64,000 nt of DNA from Morella rubra (taxonomy: Eukaryota > Streptophyta > Magnoliopsida > Fagales > Myricaceae), in NCBI GenBank assembly GCA_003952965.2, contig CM025856.1, forward strand, positions 11,323,023 through 11,387,022, given 5' to 3'. Position 1 is the first letter of the stretch; every line of letters begins with the position of its first letter. A program made the position numbers and the translations under genes. Below, piece after piece: positions 11,386 through 23,172 of this stretch. The notes under the pieces were generated by a model. The model was not told where the DNA came from. It searched no databases and saw only the letters and a program-made list of their open reading frames with translations.

Positions 11386-12778
11386 TCCAAGAGGGGGGGG
11401 GGGTGAGTTGGGTTCTAATAAAAATTAAGTATTTTTTCAAAGATAGGCAAATAGTGATAATTAAAAATAGTTCAGCACAAAGAAATCACAAATATGAAAC
11501 AAATAAAGGAAAGTAAGGGATAGAGAGACAACATCGATATTTTTAGATGGTTTGGCCAAGACTTGCCTATGTCCATCTTAAGGCTATTTCCTTTCTTGGG
11601 CTTTTTCCACTATTCACCAATAGTAATCACACTTTAGCTTCCGAGTGCTAAGTAACCTTTACAAAGGCATTTTTTGAGGCCATGCTTCAACTCTCACTTT
11701 AAATCCCAACAACCCAAAATGAGATTTCTTCTATCCTCACCTAGGCCCCTGATACACAATAAAGAATGACATAAGTTGATGCGCAGGTAAGCACATACAG
11801 CAGATGACATCTGTCAGATGCGCATGTGTCCCATTTCACGAGCTCCCCGTGCCTCTGTAGCTTCTACAGTAAGGTGACTTATGTAGAGTATTTGAATTGA
11901 TACAGTAAGCAATAATGACTCTATAAGTTAGATGCATGTGTGAAGCATAATAATGAGCAAGAGGACAAGATTTAACAATGAAAGCTCTGGTTTTTATAGG
12001 AGTCAACAGTAGCTTTCTTAGGATATGCGATTGTCTCTCTTCTTCAAACTTTTTCTCTCTTTTAGAGGCTAGGTCATAAATGATGATGCAAGAGAATATT
12101 TTTCTCTCTCCTTCTTGTTCTATTTATAGCCTTTTAGACTTGTGTGGTCCCTAAGATGTCTGATTGTACCATTGCAGTGATGCCTTAATGATTTTAAATA
12201 AAAAAGCTGAGTTGGCAGCGTTCTAGAATTTTTTGCAAAATCGTAGCATGTGTCAACACCATCATACTTGTCTGAAAATCTGCTCTCAAGTATACATACT
12301 ATGTATCGACATCATCAAAACATCATTTGGGTGTATGTGGCATGTTTTAACACTTATTTGTCCATGTGCTGACACCATCAAAACTACTCTCGGGTGTCTG
12401 TGGCATGTGTCGATACCTATCTGTCTATGTGTTGGCACCATCAAAACAATATTCCTGTGTATGTGACACATGTCGACGCCATCTTTACATGTGTTAACAC
12501 TATCAACGTATGAGAGATTTTCTGCTATAAAGAGGTGTCATTTTCACTCAAAGTTTTCATTAAACACCTACAATGAACAATATGTACCTTTTAGCTTAAT
12601 AAAAAAATGTTAGAGAATACGAAGATACTTTAGAAGATAGGAGTTTTCAATCCTTTAGAAATATATCTTCAGTAAATGAGGATTGATAAGATTAAAATCT
12701 AAAATCCTCCAAACTATTATAAAGAGTTTGTTATCATCAAAATAAAAAATAGTTGTTCAAAGAACAATCTTGAGCTAA
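11386..12778. mobile_element. Unclassified 1.39-kb insertion in the hAT pseudogene
   Basis: The block is flanked by near-perfect 10-bp repeats, CAATTGACAA (11376-11385) and CAATTGAAAA (12779-12788). The host transposase reading rejoins across it. It opens with TCC AAGAG and an 11-base G run, contains no recognisable protein, and includes a tandem array (12240-12500). A 9-10-bp duplication would fit a Mutator-type or retroposon insertion. Clear terminal inverted repeats were not found, so the class is open. Confidence 0.5.
12240..12500. repeat. Imperfect 63-bp tandem repeat, about 4 copies
   Basis: Units of 63 bp built around CATGTGTCGACACC and ACCATCAAAAC follow one another, with increasing divergence at both edges. 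The period is a multiple of three, so a plus-strand reading gives a repetitive 21-residue peptide (IKTxxGCxWHV pattern). This is a by-product of the DNA repeat, not evidence for a gene. Confidence 0.75.
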
Positions 12779-13690
12779 CAATTGAAAACTTTGAATTTCT
12801 ATTGAGAATGAATATTTGGTATGAGATATTGTTTGCTGCAAATTCAGTTAGTAAGAGCTTACAACTTGAAAATATGCATATAGATCTTGCTATGGATAAA
12901 TTAAAGAGACTTACTTATTATTTCAAAAACTACAAAGAAAATGGTTTTAAATCTGTTTTGGATTTATCTAAACGAGTTTCAATTGAGATGAATATAGAAG
13001 TTGTATTCCGTAAAAAGTGTGTCATTCATACGAAAAAATAATTCGATGAAAATGATGAAGTTAGCAAAGGAATCTTTCAAAATTGATTATTTTTATTATA
13101 TCGTAGATCTAGCAATATCTTCCATGTAGGATAGATTTTAATTATTTTTAAAGTATGATGACATATTAGGCTTTTTGTTTGGTCTTGAAAGATTAAGATC
13201 TTTTGATGATTGAGCTTTAGAAGAAAAAAAAAAGTTACGATCTTGAAAAATTTCGTAAGCATGACATGAATTATGATATTGATGGTTTGGATTTATTTTC
13301 GAAATTAAAAGTTTTAAAAGAAATTACAAAAACAGAAATTAATACTCCAATTGAAATATTTAATCTAATAAAAGATTTAAATTATTTTTTTCAAATTGTT
13401 TTTATTGCATATATAATACTACTTACCATACTTGTTACAGTTGCACCAACATAAAGAAGTTTTTCAAAACTAAATGTTATAAAAAAAGTATTTATGAACA
13501 ATTATGTCTCAAGATAGAAAGTGGTTTAGCAATTTTATTAATCGAAATTGATTCATTGGGTAAACTTGAATATAAAAGTTTAATTAGTAATTTTGCATCT
13601 AATAAACCAAGAAACAAATTTATGGTTTAATTTCTTTTTTTTCTTTTTAATTTGAAAGGCCTCAGTGCCCAAAAATGTTGAGCCGCCCTG
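12779..13690 (+). pseudogene. hAT-type (ZMYM1/TTF-like) transposase, C-terminal fragment and 3' end
   Basis: The plus frame gives NIWYEILFAANSVSKSLQ, then MHIDLAMDKLKRL.YYFKNYKENGF, continuing the family pattern of plant ZMYM1-like transposases. Further on (about 13405-13610) LLTILVTVAPT*RSFSKLNVIK is the hAT C-terminal dimerisation motif, with a stop replacing the usual Glu of the SAERSFS box. The reading has at least four breaks. The fragment closes with TGTTGAGCCGCCCTG (13676-13690), whose complement CAGGGCGGC.. is a normal hAT terminal inverted repeat. So this marks the 3' end of the element. The 5' end is lost. Confidence 0.7.
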
Positions 13691-14894
13691 CATGGAAGTC
13701 AATGAGTTTGTTGTGGTCATTTAATAAGCATACTTGGAGCTTTGTTGTTAAAACTTCCAATATCCTCTTCAATTTTCAGTGAAAACTCTCATTGGAAGTC
13801 AATGAGTTTGTTTTGAGCATAATTTTACAAGCATACACATAGCTTCATTGTCAGCAGATTTCAATATCCGATGGAAACTCCAAAAGCAGATGTGGAAGCA
13901 AATATGTAGTTCCTTTGGCCCTAAAAAACTAAAACAACACTTTGACAACGGAGCCTTTCATTGATCACATTGATTCTTGAATCAAACATTGCCAACCTTA
14001 ACATTGAGATTCCTCGGATCCCGAAAAGAAGTGCTCCGATAACTGGAGGAGACCGAACTCTATCGGTGATCGTTTGTGACAGAACAACTACTTTCCAACC
14101 GACAAGGGCTCTCGCAACAGTAGCAACACTGTTTCTGTGATTGTTTCCGAGCCTTTGGTAGGAGTTGTTCTACCAATCTCAGCAGGTCCCAAGGTCCCTT
14201 TCAGGTGTATGGCATCCATCTTGCTACGTGAAGGCATGTTGATGTATGGTGCAGGAGACTCTGTTTCTCCAATACTAAATGTTATTCTTTATGTATAAAC
14301 GATGTAACTTTTGTGAACCTTCAGAAAACGACTTCTACGAATACATTTGCACAATCATCAAATAAACTGAGTTGATTTATACTACTAGTCTTCCCGGCTA
14401 ATCAACTCAACTGAAACTAAAATCTGATACAACTTTGCAAGCCTTTTTATGATCTGAATAGCTGATATGGTAATAGACATGCCACCATCAGAAAAAAGCA
14501 GAGCACACAAAAATGAAAACTATTTGCACAAATCCAGCCAGCACTAGATCAAATATATTAGCTCATAATTCTATTACCGATAAATTTATTCTAATTTCTT
14601 GTCCGATGCTGAACAACGAAACAGCTCCCCCGAAGTGCCACAGGTTGACCAGAAGAAATAGAAGAGGAGCAGAGCCTAGAAAAACACCCTTTGAAAAGTA
14701 TTTAAGAGAAAGAGTTGAAATGATGCCAATGCCTTCTCATCCAATATATTCCATCCTGTGTCTCAATCTTCACAATCCCATGTGTCAAGTTCCCACCCAC
14801 ATGCTAGCTGAGAAGGCAGTGAAGAAGTAGAAACAAAATTGAAAATTTCCCATGTGGAAGCTCTAAACCGTATTCCTCTTGATCATCGTCAACG
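13691..14894. other. Intergenic DNA, with a 100-bp tandem duplication and the likely TNL 3' UTR
   Basis: A diverged tandem duplication with a period of exactly 100 bp runs from 13693 to about 13900 (GGAAGTCAATGAGTTTGTT at 13694 and 13794). From 13925 to 14260 the minus strand has open stretches such as VGWKVVVLSQTITDRV, but no family was recognised and the frames break. Roughly 14250-14894 is probably 3' UTR and downstream flank of the TNL gene on the minus strand. Confidence 0.45.
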
Positions 14895-17800
14895 TCATTC
14901 TTTTAAAGAAGGCCTCTTCTTTTGTGGGTACAAATTGGATTCTCTGTCGCAAGCATCATCATCTCGGTGCCTCTTAGAGAGTTGATCAATACCTTCCATT
15001 AACTCGGTTGAACTTCCAATATCTTCATCGGGCAGCTTCAAATGGCAATCAACTTCCTCAAGAAGCACACCGGGATAATTTTTCGCTCTCTGTTCATGCT
15101 TGTACACCAGATGGGCTCCGCAACTTTTGAAGAGCACTAAATGGTAGTTGCTGAAAAACTCGACTCGCAGATTGTCCCCTTTTAACTCGGATAATTCTAA
15201 AACGGTGTATCCCAACCATATATGGTCTGAGCCCATTACACCATCATTATTCATAAATAAGATGAATGTATCTTCAATATGCCTCAGGACGTCATTACCA
15301 ATGACCCGAGCAACAACAGTAGGACATCGGTACCATGAATATATGGGTCCAATAATAACAGCACATAAAACAATTCCTCCGATCTCATCCAAATGTTGGA
15401 GCCCGTTAATGTCTATCTCACATGAATTACTCTTTGAAATCTCCTTGCAATGGCTGAACCAGTCTGGAATCCTATTTCCAGGGAACACAATGCCATCGAT
15501 CTCGTTATGTCCCTGCCAAGCGAAAACCATAAATTATGAGCAAGACAACTTGTAAACCAAGGCCCAAAAAAAATGCATGAGAGAGAGAGAGAGAGAGAGA
15601 CATACCTTACACAATAAGGGATTTGCCACATGACTCCCTACATTCGCAATCATTTTATCACATCCAGACAGATCAATGAACTCTAGTGATTGCAAGCAGC
15701 ACGTGTCGAATTGTAGTCTTTTTGTTGCTTCCGGGAAACTCTTCAATGACTTGCATCCACTAGCATATACCTCTACTATATTTGGTGGAAGTTCCGAAAT
15801 TTCTAGGAGTTGCTTGCAGTACTTCAAATAAAGGCGCCTCAATGCAACAAATCCTTTGATGTTTTCTGGAAGGCTAACAATATTACTCCCTGATAGATCC
15901 AACCAAGCCAAACTGGAGAAACTTGATTCTGATAAGACAGATCCTCGATCAATATACAACGGCAATGCTGTCGAGGAATAACAATCTGTGGAAACACTTG
16001 AACCCGTTGGAGGCGGCAATGCACTTGATGAACTTTCATGTTTCCTTACAGACATAACATGTGCCATGGATTGTCCATTTTCCGCCACCTTTCCAAACAT
16101 GACAAGATTTGGACATTCACTGAGATGGAGAAGCTCTAGATGTTGCAACTGAAGGATGGTACTTGGCAGAAGCATAAGGTTTTTGCAGCCTTTCAGATAT
16201 AACGCTTGAAGCCCAGTGAGATAACCAATGGATGAAGGCAGCTCTTTTATAGCAGTGTATTCTAATCCAACTTGTCTTAAGTATTTCATTTCACAAGCGA
16301 TTTCGGGAAAGTTCCCAAGGCTTGAGCAACCATAAAGGTTAAGCCATTCTAGAGATCTCAACTTGAGACTTCTTGGAAGACTTCTCAGGTCGGAGCATCC
16401 AAAAAGACTCAATGAAACAAGCTTATCAAGAGTCCCAACTGAATCATGAACCTCAACCAAATTTGTACATAAAACAAGATCTAGTTTCTTTAAATTTGGG
16501 CTCCCTGAGAGATCTGGGATTTTGGTTAGGAATTCGCAATAAGAGAAATCCATAGTTGTTAAGTTGTGAGAACTCTGTTCAAAAAACCAGAAAACGATAA
16601 ATATATGAGTTCGAAGGAAGTTTATAGTATACAAAATCGCACACTACCAAAGATAAAATGATACCTCGAATCCCTTTCCCAAATCTTTGATGAGGCTGTT
16701 TGGCATTCTAAATTCAACGAGCTTCTTCCCATGAAAATTGGAGGGCAGAGATTGTAAAGAACATTCAGGCCAATGAAGCACTCTTAACTCATTAGGAAGA
16801 TAACTAAGCCCTCCAGAAAACCGTGCATTGCGATTTATGAAGAATCTGAGATTCTTCATCCTCATGAACGCCTTGGGACTCAAGCTAATCATGTCATCTC
16901 CTTTAGGCAAGTCTACCACTATGCCTTCAACTTTGTTTGTCCCCTAGTACGACAATGCATTAACACGGCAGCAAATGGTAAGCATAAAGTTTACAATATT
17001 TTGGCCCATGCTGGGCGTTAGTTTTGATGATACAGCTACTATTTAGATGTAGATACTACTTTGCAGAATATAATTCTTTGTTAATTTCTGATATATAATT
17101 ATATTGTAAACTATTGATATTTAGAATGTTGTTATCATGATGGTCCATTTGTTTCGCTATAAAGCACTTTTTTTTTTTGTAAAGCAGTTTCCAATGTATT
17201 ATGTTTCAGTAGAGCAGTTTCTCATTATACTATGCAATATAATTCTTTGTTAATTTCTGATATATAAAAATTGAGAAATTTGGTTTGATTATTGGAATGT
17301 CAGTAACAACATTCTAAATATCAAACTGTCTTTTTTCAAAGTTGCTTGTCATTCTTCATTATTCATAGAAGAAAAGGCAAGCCACTCGTAAAAACTATAC
17401 TTATATTTCAAATAGGACAATCAACAGTTGCATATTATGATTTTCTTCTTCAAAAAGGTACTTTATTTAAATGCAAAAACCTCAATAAGGGTATATGTAC
17501 ATACAGATGCACAATAAAGTAGGTATGAATTAATATATTTCTTCTCCATTTTATTTAGAAAAAAGAATGTGGTAGGTTTCACTTGCGAAAAGGAAATGAA
17601 TGTAAAACTGAAAGAACTTGTGATTCTTACCCTATTTTCCTCTAGTACGGATCGAACGTCTTCATGAAACCATAATCTGCTTCGTCTACCGGGTTCTCTT
17701 GATGATTCTTCTCGAACAATTTCTCTTCCCATTTCTTGGACCAAGTCATGCATCTCCAATGTGTTAAGCTTCTCAATAGTTATGAGACACTTATCTATAA

Positions 17801-19933
17801 GCTTTTTTATTCCAATATGCGGAGAGAAACCACAACTATCTAATATTTGAATGACATAATGTATGTGCTCTCCTTTGAAGAAACATGCAATGTCAAGAAA
17901 AATATTCTTTTCATTTTCACGCAATCCTTCATAACTTATTCGAAGTACTTTTTGAATATCCTCGTGAGGAATTATTTTGTACTCATTCAAGGCACTTTTC
18001 CATTCGTCGATGCTTTTGCCATATAGATCTGAACCAAGCACTTTTAAAGCTAGTGGGAGGCCCCCAGCATAATGTACTATATGTTTTGCAAGTTCTTCAT
18101 ATTCAAGAGTTGGTTTGTCTGTTCTAAAGGCATTCCAACTAAAGAGCTGAAGAGCTTCTTTGTGATCCAATCTCTTTACCTCGTATCTGAAATCAACTTG
18201 ATGATTAATTAATAAGCTTTGATCTCTTGTTGTTATAATGATTCTACTTCCTAAACCAAACCAATCATGCCCTCCAGCTAATTCTTCTAGCTGTTGCACT
18301 TGATCCACATCATCAAACACTACAAATATCCTTTTGCAACGCAGCCTTTCCTTTATCACATTGACTCCTTGATCATCAAAATCAACTTTCAAACCTGAAC
18401 CTCCTAGGATCTTAGAAAGAAGTGTCTCTTGTAATTGGACTATTCCACAGTTTCGATTTGAAGTTCCTCTAACATTTGGAAGAAAACAACTAGCTTCAAA
18501 CTGATGAGCAATCAAATTATAGATTGCTTTAGCGATAGTTGTCTTACCAATTCCACCAACTCCATATATCCCTATCATGCGTATGTCATTCATTCCAATG
18601 CTTAAAAGTGAATTGATGTCTTGTAGTCGATATTCTATTCCAATTGGATACTTGGCGACGTGCAAATATGTGTGGTTTACTATTCTTGAGAATAACCATT
18701 GAATAATTTCACTGATAAATTTTGATTCATTCCTACAAAAAAACAGAAAAACAATTGTCGAGTTAGACTCATATATATACTATGCATAGAAACATAATTT
18801 AGCTCCATAACAAAATGAACTAGGCTATGAAGTTAGGGCATGATTTCTTCCCTAGAATATCCCGTTCCTTCTGTGTCATGTCAACAAGTCCTTCCGTTAT
18901 AAGGTAATAATTAAGCTTATAAGAAGAAAACTTCCCAAGTGAGGTCAAAACTAACTAATTAACCATGTATTACAATAAGTAATTATAACATTATGACGTT
19001 GGTGTAACTAAAAGTTGCTATCAATTTAGAATTGTTTTAAATGAGACAAAAACTGACAAGAAAAAAATACGGAAAAATTGAAATAATGCAAAAATATTTG
19101 TATGAAACTGCATGCCCTTGTAGACTATTAAAACAAAAGCTATACATATAGCAAACTAATGAAAAGTACTTCATTCTAAATTGTTAGTTTCTAGCTGGAA
19201 TTTTTTAAATGACTATTCACCCCGCTCTAGGTAAGTTTAGGGTCTAAACCATGTCCCACATAAATAAAGTCATGAAAAAATTAATGATGCAATTTATAAT
19301 TCAGAGATTTTATTTCTTTTCAAGAGTTAATAAACTCGGAAATAAAGACTTGAAGTCAAATTACACCAACAGACAATATGTATCATGTAGGTATGTATAA
19401 GGTACTGCATGAAATTCTCGAATGTAAGGCACAAGAGTGGTTAGAAAATACCCTTCCTTCTTCAAATGGAACCCGGACAAGTTGGCAACTTCTGTTAACG
19501 CCGCCTTCCACCTCTGCAACTTTTGGTCATCTTTGAATCTGTCTTCAAGTTCAGCCAATGCTCTTCCATAACTCTTTGTTTGCTTCCGCACTACCGACGG
19601 AAACACTTTGTAAAATACCGGTAGAACCATTTGTTGCCTTGTTTCCTTACACTCAAGGATCTTCGTCAACTCATCCAAGCACCACGTGGATGATGCATAG
19701 TTTTTAGAGAGCACAATGATCGAAATCCATGACCCTTCAATGGCATGGACTAGTGCTGGTGAAATTTTTTCTCCTTTTGTAAACTCGTCATCAATGCAGG
19801 TGTTGATTCCATTTCGATGCAAAGCGTCGTATAGATGAGCGGTAAAATTGTTGCGCGTATCTTCTCCTCTAAAGCTCAAGAAGACGTCATAAGTCCATGG
19901 ACGGGAGGAAGAAGAGGCTCTTTGCAAGGCCAT
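14895..19933 (-). CDS. TIR-NB-ARC-LRR-C-JID disease resistance protein (TNL), 5 exons
   Basis: An intracellular immune receptor. Exons on the minus strand: 19933-19452, 18732-17631, 16943-16665, 16574-15606, 15512-14895. All borders are GT..AG and the phases join into 1150 codons with no stop, giving about 1149 aa. TIR (about 13-160) has VFLSFRGEDTR and the catalytic Glu88 in WCLDEL, needed for NAD+ cleavage in this family. NB-ARC (about 185-525) has P-loop GVGGIGKTT (218-226), kinase-2 VVFDDVD, RNBS-B GSRIIITTRD, GLPLAL, FLDIACFF and MHDL (about 488). LRRs cover exons 3-4 (for example KLDLVLCTNLVEV, WLNLYGCSSL). Exon 5 is the C-JID/post-LRR domain (FPGNRIPDWF). The ATG at 19933 fits the usual TNL start with a Ser-rich leader before the TIR. 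A common SR after AIE(G) reads SW here. All signature motifs are present, so it looks functional. Orthology to a named R gene cannot be judged. Confidence 0.92.
15574..15600. repeat. (GA)n microsatellite in TNL intron 4
   Basis: About 13 GA dinucleotides ((CT)n on the coding strand) lie immediately after the donor site of exon 4 (donor GTATGT at 15605-15600), inside a 93-bp intron. Length variation here would alter the spacing of a very short intron. Confidence 0.9.
16944..17630 (-). repeat. TNL intron 2 with a direct and an inverted repeat
   Basis: Within this intron AATATAATTCTTTGTTAATT.. (about 32 bp) occurs twice in the same direction, near 17068 and 17236. GATATTTAGAATGTTGTTA (about 17117) is matched by its inverted copy near 17302. 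The arrangement looks like the worn edges of a small insertion. Nothing coding is seen. Confidence 0.5.
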
Positions 19934-19977
19934 GGAAATAGTCAGTGTCTGTGTCAGTCAGACTGTCGCGCACTCTT

Positions 19978-19984
19978 CTTATAG
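19978..19984 (-). promoter_or_regulatory. Candidate TATA box of the TNL gene
   Basis: The minus strand reads CTCTATAAGAAG, 45 nt before the ATG at 19933. It is the closest TATA-like element. A transcription start about 30 nt downstream would leave a leader of only about 15-20 nt, so a more distal promoter is possible. Confidence 0.3.
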
Positions 19985-20329
19985 AGACAAGTCGATACCG
20001 CGTCGAACTACAGCTTGACAGAAATAATTACCGTCAACAGCTACGTGTTTTCTTAACTTGTTCGGTGGTGAAGACTATTCTGCTTCTGGTGGGAAATGGA
20101 AGAAGAATATTGAAGTCAATGGCTGTGCCCAAATGCTTTCTTAGGAACCATATATGATCTTGTCAATGTCAAAGGCAAGATTCGCGGGCTTGATTTCAAC
20201 GAATTAAGAACGATGAAAAACCAATAGAAACCTTCGTTATACACCACTGCACAGGCGGTATTTCGCAAAAATATACTTCGTTGAAATATGGTTTGAGTGC
20301 GGGAATCTAGGAATATTCCTCGGGCTGAT

Positions 20330-20411
20330 TGGTCCCGAATCGAAGCACCCTAGTTACTGGTTAACATTTTCATTATGGTCCCGAATCGAAGCGCCCCAGT
20401 TACTGGTTAAC
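20330..20411. repeat. Two copies of a 36-bp repeat upstream of the TNL gene
   Basis: TGGTCCCGAATCGAAGC..AGTTACTGGTTAAC occurs at 20330-20365 and 20376-20411 with two mismatches and a 46-bp period. It lies 400-480 bp upstream of the TNL start codon, in a promoter-proximal position. Function unknown. Confidence 0.85.
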
Positions 20412-21605
20412 AACGGTGGGCCAGGCCTAAATTACGAAATGCTAACGACAACTCACATCTCGATCGTTAGTATTGTCAACTACCCATTCTAATCCTCAAA
20501 CTACCTTAAGCCTTATTCTATATTCTAATTTCATTTTACAAAAGTATTCTAAAGATATACAACAAATTTACAAAAGGAATATCTTAAACATCAAAAAGTT
20601 CTACACAAATACTAATACATTTAACACAAATTCCAACAACTTTTTACATAAGCTTCAATACATTTTTTTAAACAAATTTTAACAAATTTTCTGTCTCAAT
20701 ATTTTTTCACCAAACTCTAATACTTATTTATTAAAATATACGTTAAATCATCTTTTTGTACACCTTTTTACAAACTCCAATTAAAATTAAATATCTTTAA
20801 AAAAATTTTACCAATTTTTACACAAAAACCTATAAAACTTCGATCTATATACATATTCACCATTTTTTCAAAAATCTTAAAAATCTTCTCAAATTTTGAG
20901 AAAAATTATAGGGAGGAGTTACTTGGAAAATGATCATTACTTTTTTTTAAAAAACTTTTTTGTCATCCAATTGAAAGTTGGAAGAAGAAATAAAAAACAA
21001 AAAAGTAAAGAAATCTTTCACTTAGCGTGCAACAATCAAAATGCATGAACTACGTATTTGGTTTACGTATTAGGAGTCAAAATTTTGAGAACACCAATTT
21101 TGACCCATTTAAAATCTAAGTCATTCCGTTTCCAAAGGAGCACAATTAGAAGATCCAGACTAAGGTTGATTTAGACTTTAGACTAAATTAAATTATTCAT
21201 CACTCTAATCTTCCAGAACAGGAACAGCAATTCTGTCCCGGAAAATAAATTTTGTTCATAAAATAGCTTTTTCGGGAATTTTATTTTTTTCGTCCCAAAA
21301 TCTCCATCACTTTTTGGGATGGATATACAAGTCCCAAATTTGTCCAATATCGTTAGGTTTTATGGATTCCATCCCAAAAGATATCTTTTGAACACCATCG
21401 GATGACACTGTTAGCTCCAAAGTCATCCGATTAACCTCAGTACAATTGATTTTAATAATAACAAACCATCTACTACCTCTCGAAGAGATTATCTATTCCT
21501 AAAAGTTTGCTTTTATGGATTAATCTCTATCAATATTGGATCTTGATAAATCGCGCTCAATATGACACTATTTAGATACCTCCTTAAACTTAGATTAATC
21601 CAAAA
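20412..21605. other. AT-rich intergenic DNA
   Basis: Very AT-rich DNA with long runs of A and T and no supported gene or RNA. Short open frames here have the composition of the background. Confidence 0.6.
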
Positions 21606-22646
21606 GATAAAAATAAGGGTGGATAATGGTAGTACCGGAGCCGGAATTTCATTGGCATCCGGTTCCGATCCGGCAAATGCTGGAATTTTGGTAAGGAAGA
21701 TTTGGGTCCCAAATTTTGAATTTTGTTTAGTGATTACGCTTGAATTATAGCTCATGATGCAAATTTATGGGCTTTGCAGTTTGGCCAATTATTCAATTGT
21801 TATAATTTGGATGTTGGATCCAAAACTCTTTTATTCATTTATTCAATTGTGCTTGAATTTGAATTTATAGATTACAATTTTATGATAATGGCTGATCAAT
21901 AAATTAATAAATCACATACATTAATGAAAGACAAATGACACAAAATTACAAATAACAAATTTACAAATAATCATAGAAATCAAATTTACAAATAATACAA
22001 ATTTACAATTTGAAATAGAAAACAAATAATACTTGGATAGTTGGATAGTTGAATTGAATGGAAGAAATATTGGCCATATAGACAAAACATCACTAGCGTA
22101 TGATTATGGTAGTTTTAGTTTTGTATGGCCTTTTTATTTATGCCCATAATATTTAATGACCAACTACGAAAAGATTGGTCACTAAATACTAAACTAATTT
22201 AACTAATGCATAACATAACACTTAACTTGAAATCTTGAACCTAATTGATTACGTTCCATTTTCCAAAACATTACCATATCAAAATGATCAACTTTACAAA
22301 GTAATGAAATATGTGCACAACACAATAAACAGATTCACAACACTCTAAATTTCCAAAATCTAAGTCTAAATCCAAATATAAGCTCATTCTCCATTTCCAA
22401 CTTAGTTTCACAAACAACCAATTAAACTAACTAAACACCTCAAATTGAAATAATGAAGTAATGAACTATAAGAAGTCAATTAACTAATTACAATTTACCT
22501 CAAGTTTGTGATTCACATACTGTCACTACTAACCACACACACATAGCACCCACTGTCACCACCTGAACTAATCAAGAAAAAATAACTAATTAGCAAATAA
22601 TGTAATGAACAACAACAATAATAATGAAATAATTAATGAAATTTGT

Positions 22647-22880
22647 GAGAGATAGAGAGAGAGAGAGAGAGAGTGAGTGAGTGAGAGATCAGCTAAGAGA
22701 GAGGCAGAGAGGCAAAGATTGAGAGAGAGGCTGAGGTAGCTTAATCGGCTGAGAGAGAGGTGACAGCGGCCTTTAGTGACAGAAAGAGTGAGAGATCGAG
22801 AGAGATGTGCTGCTGTGGGCCGTGGAGATCAGAAAGAGTGAGAGACAAAGAGAGCTGAGAGACAAAGGCCAGAGAGAGAC
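22647..22880. repeat. GA-rich low-complexity tract
   Basis: GAGA/GTGA-type simple sequence with scattered CTGAGAGAGAG phrases. The same style of sequence resumes at 26331-26420 on the other side of the nested element, showing that the tract was split by that insertion. Confidence 0.75.
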
Positions 22881-22902
22881 AGGCGAGAGCTGAGTGACTC
22901 AG

Positions 22903-23172
22903 TGTAATGCCCCTCCCTTGTCTGTTTCACCTATTTGAGAAAATTTTAGATATAATATATAGAGCTATAATATATACATTAGTTTGAAAATTTAGTAGTT
23001 GCATTTGTAATTTTATTGAGTTTATTGAGCTTGATACTTATGCTTGTTTTTGTCACTACTTACATGAGTTTTTCACAATGATATAACTTGCTATTTTTAA
23101 GTTCCATTGTCATCAAAGAAGGGTATAAATCTTACGTAAATTGCTTTCCACATGTCTTTTACCTTCTTCTTT
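22903..23172 (+). repeat. Left inverted arm of the 3.4-kb element
   Basis: About 270 bp matching the inverse of 26070-26325 with roughly 90% identity and a few short indels, from TGTAATGCCCC to CATGTCTTTTACC. Shared stretches include TTTGAAAATTTAGTAGTTGC and TCACTACTTACATGAG. Confidence 0.85.

Noticed and set aside
12233-12466. A 77-residue plus-strand ORF with CxDTIKT repeats, plus a minus-strand mirror ORF
   Set aside because: It is the translation of a 63-bp tandem DNA repeat; both strands are open for the same reason.
13925-14260. Open minus-strand frames that look mildly protein-like
   Set aside because: The frames break into two and no family was recognised, so it was left as intergenic.
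14513-14830. A 105-residue plus-strand ORF
   Set aside because: It lies in the probable 3' flank of the TNL gene on the other strand, and no domain or splice context supports it.
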